Assembly (NCBI GenBank): GCA_016197205.1
Contig: JACPWG010000157.1
Location: forward strand, 1-48,313
From: Planctomycetota bacterium
Lineage (GTDB): Bacteria; Planctomycetota; MHYJ01; WSZJ01; JACPWG01
DNA: 48,313 bases
Direction of reading: 5' to 3'
The notes beneath the pieces are model-generated. The model had not been told where the DNA came from. It saw nothing but the letters and a program-made list of their open reading frames with translations, and did no database searches. Each line of letters opens with the position of its first letter. The first letter of the stretch is position 1. Made by a program: the position numbers and the translations under genes. This document shows positions 9,064 to 17,312 of this stretch, in pieces.

Positions 9064-10556
9064 TAGCTTCCGCGGTCTTCCGCGGGCGCATCCGGCGCGC
9101 GACCGGAGGTGTCGGTGGGAGTGCCGCCGCCCGAGGGGGTCTTGATGGGCGCGGCTCCCGGCGGCACGACAAGCACGCGCCGGGTCGCTTGGCGGACGCC
9201 TGCGGCTGGGGCCTCGGCGGCGGCCTCGATGGGTTTTGCGGCGCCGGGGCCTGCCGCCGGGGCGGCCGCGCCGGCCTTTGGCAGGGCGCGGTGGCGATCG
9301 GAGGAAGCAGGGCTTCGAGGAGTGACCGCGGGGACCGGGGAGCCGGCCGCGGGCAGGGCGCGGTGGCGATCGGACGAAGCCGGGCTTCGCGGGGTCGCCG
9401 CAGCGGCCGGCGCCGGCGCCGGGGAGGGCGAAGCGGCACCTTCGGCGGCGGGAGTGGCGGCCGCCTTCAACTCGCTTGCCGTGGGCCTCGGCGTGGTCCT
9501 GGGCGCGGGTCGTTCCTCGGACCCGGAACCGCCCGCCGAGCCGGGGAGGGTGCGCAGCCTCCCGGAGGACGTGGGCGTGCGCGACACGGCGGGGTGGGCG
9601 CTTCCGCCGGCGGGCGCGGGCAGGGGGCGAATGGCCGAGCTGGGCCGACCCGGCGCTGCGCCAGCGGCGGCTGCTGCAGCGGCGTCCGCCCCGCGGCGCT
9701 TGCGGCCGATCTCCTCCCGCTCACGGATCTCCTCCTCCCGCTTTTCGCTCTTCCGAAGCTGGATGATCACCGGCGTGAGGTCCTCGAAGCGCTCCTTGGG
9801 GTCCTTCGCGAGCAGCTTGGCGACCATTTCGTCGATCTCCGGCGAAATCCCCTGGTCGACGGAGCGGAGGGACGGGGCCGTGGCCACGAGGTGCTTGTCC
9901 AGGATTTGCGTCGAGCTCATCCCCGAAAAAGGAGGGCGCTTCGCGAGCATTTCGAAGAGGACGACGCCGAGGGAATACTGGTCGCTCCTCGGGTCTAGTC
10001 GGCGCCCGGAGATCTGTTCGGGGGACATGTACAGGGGGGTGCCCTTGGTCTTGCCGCCGAAGGAGAAGATGCGCTCCCACTTGGTCTGGGCGATGGAGAA
10101 GTCGATGAGCCGGCCGTCGCCGTTGGCGTGCACCAGGATGTTCTCGGGCTTCACGTCGCGGTGGACGATGCCTTTGGAGTTGGCGAACTGAAGCGCTTCG
10201 GCCATTTGGCGCATGAGGCGGTAGATCTTGCCGTTCACGCGTTCCGCATCATTATAGAGGACCCATTTGAGGTTCTCGCTCTCGAAGAACTCCTCGAGGA
10301 TGAAGGGGCGGGGTTGGGCCTCGTAGTAGCCCGTGACGCGGATGATGTGGGGGTGGACGAGGGAGCGGGTCAGCTCCGCCTCGCGCTTGAGCGCGGTCCT
10401 CATCTCCGGGACCGCGAACGACTCCTCGTTGATCATCTTGAGGGCGTGGACCTGTTCCTTGGAGTCCAGGCCCTTGAAGACCGTGGACATCCCGCCGTCC
10501 TTGATCTTTGCCACGATCCGGAAGCCCAGGATTGTGCGCCCGACAAGGTCGCTCAT
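9063..10556 (-). CDS. Hanks-type Ser/Thr protein kinase, soluble, with low-complexity tail
   Basis: Protein of 497 residues. The ATG at 10556 follows GGGAG by 5 nt; the open frame extends further upstream but lacks homology. The kinase domain spans about 12-285: Gly-rich loop KDGGMSTVFKG, catalytic loop H132-R133-D134 in HRDVKPENI, metal motif D152-F-S in place of DFG, activation segment GTPLYMSPEQ, and SDQYSLGVVLFEML. All catalytic residues are kept; the Gly of DFG is Ser. Residues about 290-497 are Ala/Pro/Ser-rich, with a short Arg/Glu helix first and a 24-residue tandem repeat (core TPRSPASSDRHRALP, twice). There is no transmembrane segment, unlike the kinase at 35724. It probably phosphorylates other proteins in the cytoplasm. 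It is divergent from purL. Confidence 0.9.
   Translation of the reverse strand: MSDLVGRTILGFRIVAKIKDGGMSTVFKGLDSKEQVHALKMINEESFAVPEMRTALKREAELTRSLVHPHIIRVTGYYEAQPRPFILEEFFESENLKWVLYNDAERVNGKIYRLMRQMAEALQFANSKGIVHRDVKPENILVHANGDGRLIDFSIAQTKWERIFSFGGKTKGTPLYMSPEQISGRRLDPRSDQYSLGVVLFEMLAKRPPFSGMSSTQILDKHLVATAPSLRSVDQGISPEIDEMVAKLLAKDPKERFEDLTPVIIQLRKSEKREEEIREREEIGRKRRGADAAAAAAAGAAPGRPSSAIRPLPAPAGGSAHPAVSRTPTSSGRLRTLPGSAGGSGSEERPAPRTTPRPTASELKAAATPAAEGAASPSPAPAPAAAATPRSPASSDRHRALPAAGSPVPAVTPRSPASSDRHRALPKAGAAAPAAGPGAAKPIEAAAEAPAAGVRQATRRVLVVPPGAAPIKTPSGGGTPTDTSGRAPDAPAEDRGS
9281..9424 (-). repeat. 72-bp in-frame tandem repeat inside the kinase gene tail
   Basis: Two adjacent 72-bp units (9281-9352 and 9353-9424) encode the same 24-residue block of the kinase C-terminal tail. 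The copies share GCAGGGCGCGGTGGCGATCG and nearly identical flanks, so the duplication is recent. Confidence 0.8.
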
Positions 10557-10614
10557 CGCCGCTCCCGGGAGGGGGTAAGGCCGGACGGGGGAAACCGAAG
10601 TACTCAAAACGCGC

Positions 10615-10642
10615 ATTCTATCACCCGGGCGGGGGGGCGCAA
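10615..10642 (-). promoter_or_regulatory. Promoter for the leftward kinase gene
   Basis: On the minus strand TTGCGC (10637-10642) and TAGAAT (10615-10620) are 16 bp apart, about 60 bp upstream of the kinase start. It lies back to back with the purL promoter. Confidence 0.45.
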
Positions 10643-10651
10643 GGAAAATGA

Positions 10652-10680
10652 TTGACACGGGCGGGGCGGCGTGCTAAGAG
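10652..10680 (+). promoter_or_regulatory. Promoter for purL
   Basis: A perfect -35 TTGACA (10652-10657) and a weak -10 TAAGAG (10675-10680) are 17 bp apart, with a leader of about 80 nt before the GTG at 10762. No riboswitch fold is evident in the leader. Confidence 0.5.
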
Positions 10681-10761
10681 CGTCGAGGCTGAGGGGCGTG
10701 GCCGAAGTTACTCCTTGCGCACGAATAGATTGCCGCTTACGGCCTTTGCTCGGGAGCTGCC

Positions 10762-13700
10762 GTGATCCATCGCATCGAACGACGTGTCCGGGAAGGGGCC
10801 GGCGACCCGGTCGCGCGGGGCATCCTTGCCGACGCCCTGGACCTGGGCATCGAGGGGCTGTCGGGCGTCGTGGTGTCCGACCTGTTCTGGATCGAGGGGG
10901 AACTGAGCGCCGACGAGGTCGGGCGCGCGAGGCGGGAGCTCTTCGTGGATCCCGTGGCCGAGGAAGCGGTCGACGGGGTGGGGGAACAGGGCGCGGGCGC
11001 AGGCGGCGGTGCGCCCTCGGCGCACTGGGTGACCATCCTCCGCAAGCCGGGCGTGATGGATCCGGTGGAGGGGAGCGCGAGGCGGGCGCTCGCGGAGCTG
11101 GGTCTGACCGTCGGGGGCGTGCGGGCCGGCCGGCAGTACGGCCTTCAGGGCTCGATTTCGCTCGACCAGTGCAAGTTGCTCGTCCGCAGGCTTCTCGCCA
11201 ACCCCGTCGTCGACGAGGTCCACCTGGGGCGGCACGACCTGCAGAAGCTGGCGCTCGGCCGGAAGTACGTGATGGAGCGCGCGGAGGTCCCGCTGCTCGA
11301 CGCGACCGACGCGGACCTGACGCGCCTCTCGAAGGAGCGCGGCCTGGCGCTTTCGATCGCCGAGATGCACGCGATCCGGGAGCACTTCCGCGGGCAGCGG
11401 CGCAACCCGAGCGACGTGGAGCTGGAGACGATCGCGCAGACGTGGTCGGAGCACTGCAAGCACAAGACCCTGACCGGCCCGATCGCGTACAAGGACGTGG
11501 TCATCGAAAACCTGCTCAAGCACACGATCTTCCGGGTCACGGAGGAGCTGGACAAGGACTGGTGCCTGTCCGTCTTCCAGGACAACGCCGGGGTGATCGA
11601 GTTCGACGAGGAGTACGCGGTCTGCTTCAAGGTGGAGACGCACAACCATCCCTCCGCGCTCGACCCCTACGGCGGCTCGGCGACGGGCGTGGGCGGCGTG
11701 GTCCGGGACTGCCTCGGCTGCGGTCTCGGCGCGCGTCCGGTGCTGAACACCGACGTCTTCTGCGTGGGGCCGCTGGACTTCGCCATGGAGCGCGTGCCGG
11801 AGGGCGTGCTGCACCCGCGCCGCGTGCTGAAGGGGCTGGTCGCGGGCGTGCGCGATTACGGCAACCGGATGGGCATCCCCACGGCGAGCGGGGCGGTCTT
11901 CTCCGATCCGCGCTACCTGGCGAACCCGCTCGTCTTCTGCGGGACGGTAGGAGTGCTGCCCAAGTCGCGTGTGAAAAAGGGCCCGCGACCGGGGGACCTG
12001 ATCCTGCTCGCGGGCGGGCGGACGGGCCGGGACGGGATCCACGGGGCGACCTTTTCCAGCGAAGGGCTGACGCCGGACAGCGAAGCGGCCTCGGGCGGCG
12101 CCGTGCAGATCGGCAACGCGATCACGGAAAAAAAACTGGTCGACACCGTCCTGCAGGTGGCGGAGAAGGGGTTGTTGTCGTCCATTACCGACTGCGGCGC
12201 CGGCGGGCTCTCGAGCGCGGTGGGGGAGATGGCGGCGGGTCTCGGCGCGGTCGTGGACCTGGACCGGGTGCCATTGAAGTACGAGGGGCTGTCCCCGACG
12301 GAGATCTGGATCTCGGAGGCGCAGGAGCGCATGGTGCTGGCCGTGCACCCGAAGCACCTGAACGAGGCGATCTGGATTTTCGGCCGCGAGGAGGTGGACG
12401 CCACGGTCATCGGGCACTTCACGGAGGACAAGCGGCTGCATTTACGGTACGGCGGGCAGCGGCTGGCGAACCTGGACCTGGAGTTCCTGCACCATGGGCT
12501 GCCGCGGGTGCGGCTGACCGCGGAGTGGGACGCCCCGGCCTTCTCCGAGCCGATGGTGGTGAAGCGCGAGAACTACGGCGAACACCTGAGGCGGATCCTG
12601 GGGTCCGTGAACGTGTGCTCCAAGGAGGCGATCCTGCGCCAGTACGACCACGAGGTGCAGGGGGGGATGGCGCTGAAGCCGCTCGTCGGCGCGGCGAACG
12701 ACGGTCCGGGGGACGCGGTGGTGCTGCGGCCGGTGCTGTCGAGTCACAAGGGGCTCGCGGTGTCGTGCGGCATGGCGCCGCGGTTCGGGGACATCGACCC
12801 GTACGCGATGGCGGCGTCGGCGATCGACGAGGCGCTGCGGAACGTGATCGCGGTGGGCGGGAATTTGGACCGGGTCGCGCTCCTGGACAATTTCTGCTGG
12901 GGGAACACGCGGCGGTCGCGGCAGCTCGGCGGGCTGGTGCGCGCGGCGCAGGCGTGCTACGACGTGGCGCTGGCGTACGGCGCGCCTTTTATTTCGGGGA
13001 AGGACAGCCTGAACAACGAATTCGCGCTGCCGGCCGGGTACGCGGAGGACTGGCTGTGCGACCTGGTGCCGGCGGGTGTGGCGCCGGGCGGACCGGGCGC
13101 ACGACGGCCGGTACGCGGGCGCGCGGGCGCGGCGGCTGCGCCGGCGGGTGCAGGGGGAGTTGCGGGCGCGACGGGCGCGCCGGGCGGTGTGGGGGGCGCG
13201 GCCGGTGCTGCAGGCGCGGCGGAGCCCTGGACGCTCGCGATCCCGCCGTCGCTCTTGATCTCCGCGATCTGCGTGATGCCGGACGTGACGAAGTCGGTCT
13301 CGATGGACCTGAAGCGCTCGGGTTCGCCGGTCTACCTGGTGGGGCGGACGAAGAACGAGCTGGGCGGGTCGCACTATTACGGGCTGCTGGGCGCGGTGGG
13401 GAATGCGGTGCCGCAGGTGGACGCGGTGAAGGGCCGGGACATCCTGGAGGCGCTGTCGATCGCGATGGAGCGCGGGCTCGTGCTGGCGTGCCATGATCTG
13501 TGCGAAGGCGGACTCGCGGTGGCCGCCGCGGAGATGGCCTTTGCGGGGGACCAGGGGCTGGAGATGGAACTGGCCTCCGTGCCTTCGGCCGTGGACGCGC
13601 AGCGGGACGACATCCTGCTCTTCTCGGAGTCGAACACGCGCTTCCTGGTCGAGGTGTCGCCGGAGAGTCAGAAGGCGTTCGAGGACCTGATGTGGTCCTG

Positions 13701-13881
13701 CCTCTCGGCCGGGGAGATGGCGCCGCCGATCGTGCCTCGCCCCTCGCACATGGAGTGGGCGCTGGTCGGCTGGACGACGGACCACAAGCGCCTGTCGATC
13801 CACGGCCTCGAAGGGAAGCCGGTTGTGGACGAATCGCTCGCCGACCTGAAAGCCGCGTGGCAGGGCGGGCTCAAGCTCTGA
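10762..13881 (+). CDS. purL: Phosphoribosylformylglycinamidine synthase, PurL with PurS-like N-terminus
   Basis: Protein of 1039 residues. The GTG start at 10762 is 5 nt after GGGAG. The enzyme converts FGAR, glutamine and ATP to FGAM in purine synthesis; ammonia would come from the separate PurQ at 17313. Residues 1-165 form two PurS-like alpha/beta repeats, as in fused PurL proteins that need no separate purS. Then come the linker and two AIRS-type halves: SEHCKHK (229-235), ETHNHPSA with H294, GGSATGVGGVVRDCLG, and a second half with CGMAPRFGDIDPYAMA and DNFCWGN. Residues about 773-819 are an Ala/Gly/Pro-rich insert not expected in the family. The length lies between classical small PurL (about 740) and full PurLQ (about 1300), consistent with a missing glutaminase domain. 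Confidence 0.95.
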   Translation: MIHRIERRVREGAGDPVARGILADALDLGIEGLSGVVVSDLFWIEGELSADEVGRARRELFVDPVAEEAVDGVGEQGAGAGGGAPSAHWVTILRKPGVMDPVEGSARRALAELGLTVGGVRAGRQYGLQGSISLDQCKLLVRRLLANPVVDEVHLGRHDLQKLALGRKYVMERAEVPLLDATDADLTRLSKERGLALSIAEMHAIREHFRGQRRNPSDVELETIAQTWSEHCKHKTLTGPIAYKDVVIENLLKHTIFRVTEELDKDWCLSVFQDNAGVIEFDEEYAVCFKVETHNHPSALDPYGGSATGVGGVVRDCLGCGLGARPVLNTDVFCVGPLDFAMERVPEGVLHPRRVLKGLVAGVRDYGNRMGIPTASGAVFSDPRYLANPLVFCGTVGVLPKSRVKKGPRPGDLILLAGGRTGRDGIHGATFSSEGLTPDSEAASGGAVQIGNAITEKKLVDTVLQVAEKGLLSSITDCGAGGLSSAVGEMAAGLGAVVDLDRVPLKYEGLSPTEIWISEAQERMVLAVHPKHLNEAIWIFGREEVDATVIGHFTEDKRLHLRYGGQRLANLDLEFLHHGLPRVRLTAEWDAPAFSEPMVVKRENYGEHLRRILGSVNVCSKEAILRQYDHEVQGGMALKPLVGAANDGPGDAVVLRPVLSSHKGLAVSCGMAPRFGDIDPYAMAASAIDEALRNVIAVGGNLDRVALLDNFCWGNTRRSRQLGGLVRAAQACYDVALAYGAPFISGKDSLNNEFALPAGYAEDWLCDLVPAGVAPGGPGARRPVRGRAGAAAAPAGAGGVAGATGAPGGVGGAAGAAGAAEPWTLAIPPSLLISAICVMPDVTKSVSMDLKRSGSPVYLVGRTKNELGGSHYYGLLGAVGNAVPQVDAVKGRDILEALSIAMERGLVLACHDLCEGGLAVAAAEMAFAGDQGLEMELASVPSAVDAQRDDILLFSESNTRFLVEVSPESQKAFEDLMWSCLSAGEMAPPIVPRPSHMEWALVGWTTDHKRLSIHGLEGKPVVDESLADLKAAWQGGLKL

Positions 13882-13974
13882 GCGCGGGCGGGGCGGGCGG
13901 GGCGGGGCGGGAGCCGGAGGGGCGTAGAGGCTCCCGCAAGGGCTTGAGAGCTATCACCTCGGGTAGCCATTCGG

Positions 13975-14070
13975 GTGCAGGGCGGAAGCCCTGCACCACA
14001 AAGGCCAGAGACCACTCACCGCCGGAGGCTGGTCGATCCGCCCTTGTGGCGCAGGGCTTCCGCCCTGCGC
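13975..14070. repeat. Inverted pair of GTGCAGGGC hairpins (REP/BIME-like)
   Basis: Two perfect hairpins lie in opposite orientation 3' of purL: GTGCAGGGC-GGAA-GCCCTGCAC (13975-13996) and GCGCAGGGC-TTCC-GCCCTGCGC (14049-14070). Mirrored CCACAAAGG and CCCTTGTGG lie between them. The same unit occurs singly at 4989-5010. They may also terminate purL transcription. The rest of the 350-bp gap 13882-14231 holds only the promoter for the next gene. Confidence 0.75.
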
Positions 14071-14151
14071 GGATGGCCTCAAACGGCCCGAGGTCACGCG
14101 ACAGGCCGTTGTCTGCCCCCTGGCGCGCTGCCCAGGCGGAGCGCGGCGCCA

Positions 14152-14180
14152 TTGCATTTTCCCCGCGCCGTCGCTATGCT
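14152..14180 (+). promoter_or_regulatory. Promoter for the nucleotidyltransferase gene at 14232
   Basis: TTGCAT (14152-14157) and TATGCT (14175-14180) are separated by 17 bp, about 50 bp upstream of the start codon. Confidence 0.5.
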
Positions 14181-14231
14181 CAGGGGTGTTCTTTCCGCCC
14201 AGACTTCCTTCCCCTGCGATGATCGCTCGCC

Positions 14232-14834
14232 ATGAAACACAGCCTTTCCTTCGTCCTCGAACGGGCCGGAGAGTTCTTCCTGGGCCAGTCCCCGATCCAC
14301 AAGGCGGCCCGGAGGATCGCCCAGACCCTGCTCGAGATGAAGATCCCGTTCGCGGTCGTCGGGGCTCTCGCAACCAATGCGCACGGCCACGTGCGCACTA
14401 CGGCCGACGTCGATCTCCTCATGACTCCGGCTGGGCTCGCGGCCTTCAAGGCGGCATGGCTGGGGCGGGGCTGGGTGGAGAAGTTCCCCGGCTCGAAGGG
14501 GATGCGCGACACGGTTCATGAAGTGAAAATCGACGTCCTGCTGACGGGCGAGTATCCCGGCGACGGCCTGCCCAAGCCCGTGCGGTTTCCAGATCCGGCC
14601 GGTGCGACAACCCCGGATCCGGAGGGCTTGCCCATCCTGACGCTTCCGCTCCTCCTGGAGCTGAAGCTCGCGAGCGGCATGACGGCCGCACATCGTCCCC
14701 AAGACCTGGCTGACGTCATTCAGTTGATCCGGGTCAACCAGCTCGCGCTGGACTACGCCGACCGGCTCAACCCATACGTCCAGCCGAAATTCCGCGAACT
14801 GTGGCAGGCGGCGCAGGTGTCCGAGGACTTCTGA
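14232..14834 (+). CDS. Nucleotidyltransferase-fold protein (AbiEii/MNT-like)
   Basis: Protein of 200 residues. The fold signature is VVGALATNAHGHVRTTADVD, in which a Gly-rich turn is followed by the metal-binding pair D59 and D61. KIDVLL about 40 residues later could supply the third carboxylate. Such proteins transfer nucleotides to proteins or RNA, or are catalytically reduced relatives; the substrate cannot be told from sequence. The ribosome site is weak, and ATG 14232 is chosen because the frame has a dedicated promoter 50 bp upstream. No partner antitoxin or toxin gene is adjacent. It converges on two leftward nucleotidyltransferase genes. Confidence 0.7.
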   Translation: MKHSLSFVLERAGEFFLGQSPIHKAARRIAQTLLEMKIPFAVVGALATNAHGHVRTTADVDLLMTPAGLAAFKAAWLGRGWVEKFPGSKGMRDTVHEVKIDVLLTGEYPGDGLPKPVRFPDPAGATTPDPEGLPILTLPLLLELKLASGMTAAHRPQDLADVIQLIRVNQLALDYADRLNPYVQPKFRELWQAAQVSEDF

Positions 14835-14885
14835 CCCGGCGCCACCCCCTGCTTGCGCTCGCGGCCCCGCGTTCCCTCTCGCCCC

Positions 14886-15647
14886 CTACCCCCCGATCGA
14901 CGCCATCCTCAGCCGCACCAGCAGGTCCGAGAGCGCCCCGCTTCCGGCCGGCGCCTCCGGCAAGCCGCTCCGCGCACTCTCGGCCTTCAGCAGCTCCAGC
15001 AGGCGCGCGAACTCCCGCCCGTGAAACTCCGCGTCCGCCTCCGGCAGCGTCGAACGCTCGGCGCCCGCCAGCTTTCGCGCGATCAGCTCCGGCACGTAGG
15101 GGAGCCGGACCTCCTCGTTCAATCGCGGTAGGTGCGCCTCGACCACCCCCGTCCGCATCAGGTGGATGCCCGTCAAGAGCACCCGGTACACGTAAAGCAA
15201 GGGCTTCACGCGTCGAGGCCGCTCCTTTTCGAAGAGCGCCCATTGCGTGTGCGCGAACCCCACGTAGTGATGGACGTGGTGCTTCGTGACGAAGCCGCGC
15301 GCGAGCACCTTCAACTCCTCGTGCTCCGGCGTCGTGTGCAGCACGAGCGGCGAGTGCAGTTGCTCGAGGACGTAGCCGTTTTTTTTGAGGAGCAGCGAGA
15401 AGAACTTCCTCACGTCGTGTGTGACGAGGTCCATTTCCAGTTCGCCCCGCAACCCCGCGGCCTCGACGGTTTCGCGCGCCGGCGCAAGTCCCAGGACCTC
15501 GCGCGCAGGCAGCACGTGTGCCCCTCGCAGGTCATAGTCCGAGTCCGGGGACGGGAATCCGTACAGGTGCGCGCCGCTCACCGTGACGAAGAGGAGCGGG
15601 TACGGGTGGCCGCGGATCTCGGCGAAAAGGCGAGGGTCCCAGTTCAT
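14886..15647 (-). CDS. YcgL-type predicted nucleotidyltransferase (COG3541-like), second gene of pair
   Basis: Protein of 253 residues. The N-terminal motif SGAHLYGFPSPDSDYDLRG is the polymerase-beta nucleotidyltransferase signature of the COG3541/YcgL group, with metal-binding aspartates in SDYD and a likely third in EMDLV. The remainder is helical and contains KHHVHHYVGFAH and RVLLTGIHLMRTG. It starts 15 bp after the stop of the related gene at 15663-16607, so the two are translated from one mRNA and likely form a complex. Biochemical activity is unknown; relatives have been discussed in RNA repair contexts, but no RtcB or ligase gene is present here. Confidence 0.8.
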   Translation of the reverse strand: MNWDPRLFAEIRGHPYPLLFVTVSGAHLYGFPSPDSDYDLRGAHVLPAREVLGLAPARETVEAAGLRGELEMDLVTHDVRKFFSLLLKKNGYVLEQLHSPLVLHTTPEHEELKVLARGFVTKHHVHHYVGFAHTQWALFEKERPRRVKPLLYVYRVLLTGIHLMRTGVVEAHLPRLNEEVRLPYVPELIARKLAGAERSTLPEADAEFHGREFARLLELLKAESARSGLPEAPAGSGALSDLLVRLRMASIGG

Positions 15648-15662
15648 GGATCGAGCGCCTTG

Positions 15663-16607
15663 CTACGAACCGTGCTCCAGCGCACGGAAACGGCGTGCGC
15701 GCACAAGAAAATCGTTTGCCCCCGCGAAGTCCGGCCGCTCGGGAAGGGGGGAGCCCGCCAGCGCGGCGTCGAACTCCCGGTGGAGCGCGAGCCGCCAGAC
15801 GTTCACGTCCTCCCAGGTCGTCTCGCCGCGGCGGATGGCGAGCAGCCGGTCCCGATGCTCGACCACGCGGACCGGCACGTGCCCCTCGCGGAGAGCGGTG
15901 AGGCCGGAAAGCAGCAGCCGGACGAGGTGCATCACGTGCTTCCACTTGCAGGAGCCGCGCGTGCGCAGGTCCTGCTCCAGTCGCCTGAACTGAGACATCA
16001 CGTACCCGCTGTAGGTCTGGTACACGAGCCGGGACAGGAACGCGCGCCTCCTGTCGACCAGCTCCTGCGCGAGCGGCGTCGCAAGCTCCACGAGCGGCGA
16101 ATACAGGCACTCGAGGACGTTTGGGTTCGCCTGCAGGGCGAGCTTGAGAAACTTCTGCAATTCCCAGTAGCATTCCTGCGTGTCGTCGTTTTCGAGCTGC
16201 TCCGGGACGCCGAAGAGCGACCACTGAAGCTCGGCCGGGGGGAGGTAGATCCCGCGACGGTCGGTGTCCGAGCCCGGCTCGTCCAGGCCGTACGCGCGCG
16301 AGCCGATCACGCACCGGAAGATGACGCACGAAGAGAGGTCGTGCTCATCGAGCGGGGCGCCGGCCGCCTGGAGATCGGCGCGGAGCTGGCTGCGCCGGAT
16401 CGAGAACTCGGAGCGGCGAAGCGAGGTCTCGGTGCCGTCCGGGAAGCGCACGCGGTAGGCGTGCGTCGCGTCGACCGGCGCGTCGACGACGACGCCGACC
16501 GCGCCGCGCGGCAGGGTGGCGTCGCCCGCGCGGACCTCGACCCGGGAGACCACCTGGGTCCCCTGCGGGACGAGGAGCTCCGGACGGAGCGGGCGCTCGT
16601 TTGACAT
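15663..16607 (-). CDS. YcgL-type predicted nucleotidyltransferase with N-terminal SH3-like domain, first gene of pair
   Basis: Protein of 314 residues. Residues 1-70 form a beta-rich KOW/SH3-like module (VPQGTQVVSRVEV, GAVGVVVDAP, YRVRFPDGTETSL). The nucleotidyltransferase core follows, with CVIGSRAYGLDEPGSDTDRR and carboxylates in SDTD. Distant parallels to the downstream protein (LECLYSPLVE against LEQLHSPLVL, WKHVMHLVRLLLSGL against LLYVYRVLLTGIHL) show the two are paralogues. ATG 16607 is preferred over the in-frame ATG 16679, which lies inside the inverted repeat of a mobile element. The ribosome site is weak. It is first in a two-gene leftward operon. Confidence 0.8.
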   Translation of the reverse strand: MSNERPLRPELLVPQGTQVVSRVEVRAGDATLPRGAVGVVVDAPVDATHAYRVRFPDGTETSLRRSEFSIRRSQLRADLQAAGAPLDEHDLSSCVIFRCVIGSRAYGLDEPGSDTDRRGIYLPPAELQWSLFGVPEQLENDDTQECYWELQKFLKLALQANPNVLECLYSPLVELATPLAQELVDRRRAFLSRLVYQTYSGYVMSQFRRLEQDLRTRGSCKWKHVMHLVRLLLSGLTALREGHVPVRVVEHRDRLLAIRRGETTWEDVNVWRLALHREFDAALAGSPLPERPDFAGANDFLVRARRFRALEHGS

Positions 16608-16674
16608 GAGGGGGCGTTCGCTCCCTGCAAGGATCGGCCGCCATGGAAATCTCTCGAGGCCAGGGCTCAAGTTT

Positions 16675-16862
16675 GGCATGGTTCAAATCTGGGTCACAGC
16701 TTGGCGTCGGCCTCCCGGCGTAGGGGCGCCCCTTGTGGGCGCCCGCGATTGGCCGCAAAGCGTTAGACTGCGCGGTGCTCGCACGAGGGCGGGCACAAGG
16801 CCCGCCCCTACGACCGGACGTCGAGGAGTGTTACCCCATCGCCGCCCGATTTGAACCATGCC
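16675..16862. mobile_element. Long-form MITE-like element, copy L1, with target duplication
   Basis: The 188-bp element has perfect 15-bp terminal inverted repeats (GGCATGGTTCAAATC and its complement) and is flanked by the 8-bp direct repeat TCAAGTTT (16667-16674 and 16863-16870). Inside are two hairpins in mirror orientation, around GGGCGCCCC-TTGT-GGGCGCCC and GGGCGGGC-ACAAG-GCCCGCCC, each ending in TAGGGGC on its outer side. It has no coding capacity, so a transposase elsewhere must have moved it. It aligns without gaps to copy L2. Confidence 0.85.
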
Positions 16863-16885
16863 TCAAGTTTCAGCACGCGTCGCGC

Positions 16886-17012
16886 TGCAAAGTTCGAACT
16901 GCCGTCGGCGTCGCGCACGGTCGATGACGATGCCTCGCCTCGTGGGCACGGCAGCGCCGTGCCCCTACGGGAAGCGGCGGGTCGGAGGGTTGGAGCCGGT
17001 TTTGGGCCACCT
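16886..17012. mobile_element. Short-form element, degraded copy S1
   Basis: About 127 bp carries one hairpin, GTGGGCACGGC-AGC-GCCGTGCCC followed by CTACGG (16942-16969). It aligns over its whole length with the copy at 45998-46124 (shared AACTGCCG near the left end and CCGGT near the right end). The terminal repeats are recognisable but decayed. Confidence 0.6.
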
Positions 17013-17029
17013 CGCGCCGCGCCGGTGGA

Positions 17030-17092
17030 GTTTGTGGTTGGAGTCGGAGTCGATTGGGGTTGGTCCTTCTTCCTTGGAGTTGCGGCGGACGG
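17030..17092 (-). repeat. CAACTCCAA-type dispersed repeat, copy 1
   Basis: Read on the minus strand this segment matches 44410-44472, with shared blocks GCGCAACTCCAA, CCAATCGACTCC and CCAACCAC. It lies 5' of purQ, in a gap that also holds two inverted-repeat elements. Confidence 0.6.
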
Positions 17093-17194
17093 AGACAGCG
17101 CGCGCACGCAAGAGAATTCTATCAAGCCTTCCCCCACCTCTTCAAGACGTACCGCCTCCGTGCCTGCCGCCGCCGCCGTGCCCGCCATTCTGCC

Positions 17195-17223
17195 TTGACA
17201 GGCCCGCCCCACTCTGTTACCTT
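17195..17223 (+). promoter_or_regulatory. Promoter for purQ
   Basis: A perfect -35 TTGACA (17195-17200) and a weak -10 TACCTT (17218-17223) are 17 bp apart, about 90 bp upstream of the purQ start. Confidence 0.45.
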
Positions 17224-17312
17224 TTGCCCCGTTCGAGGTTCCGGCGGCGGCTGCGCGCTCGCGGTCCGCGCCCCCGCCACGCGCCCCGTTCCTTATCGGA
17301 CGCTTCCCTTCC

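Noticed and set aside
16608..17312. Possible tRNA or riboswitch among the hairpins before purQ
   Set aside because: The hairpins are perfect inverted repeats shared with other loci and belong to the element family. No cloverleaf with a T-loop GTTCGAATC pattern or purine riboswitch core could be drawn.
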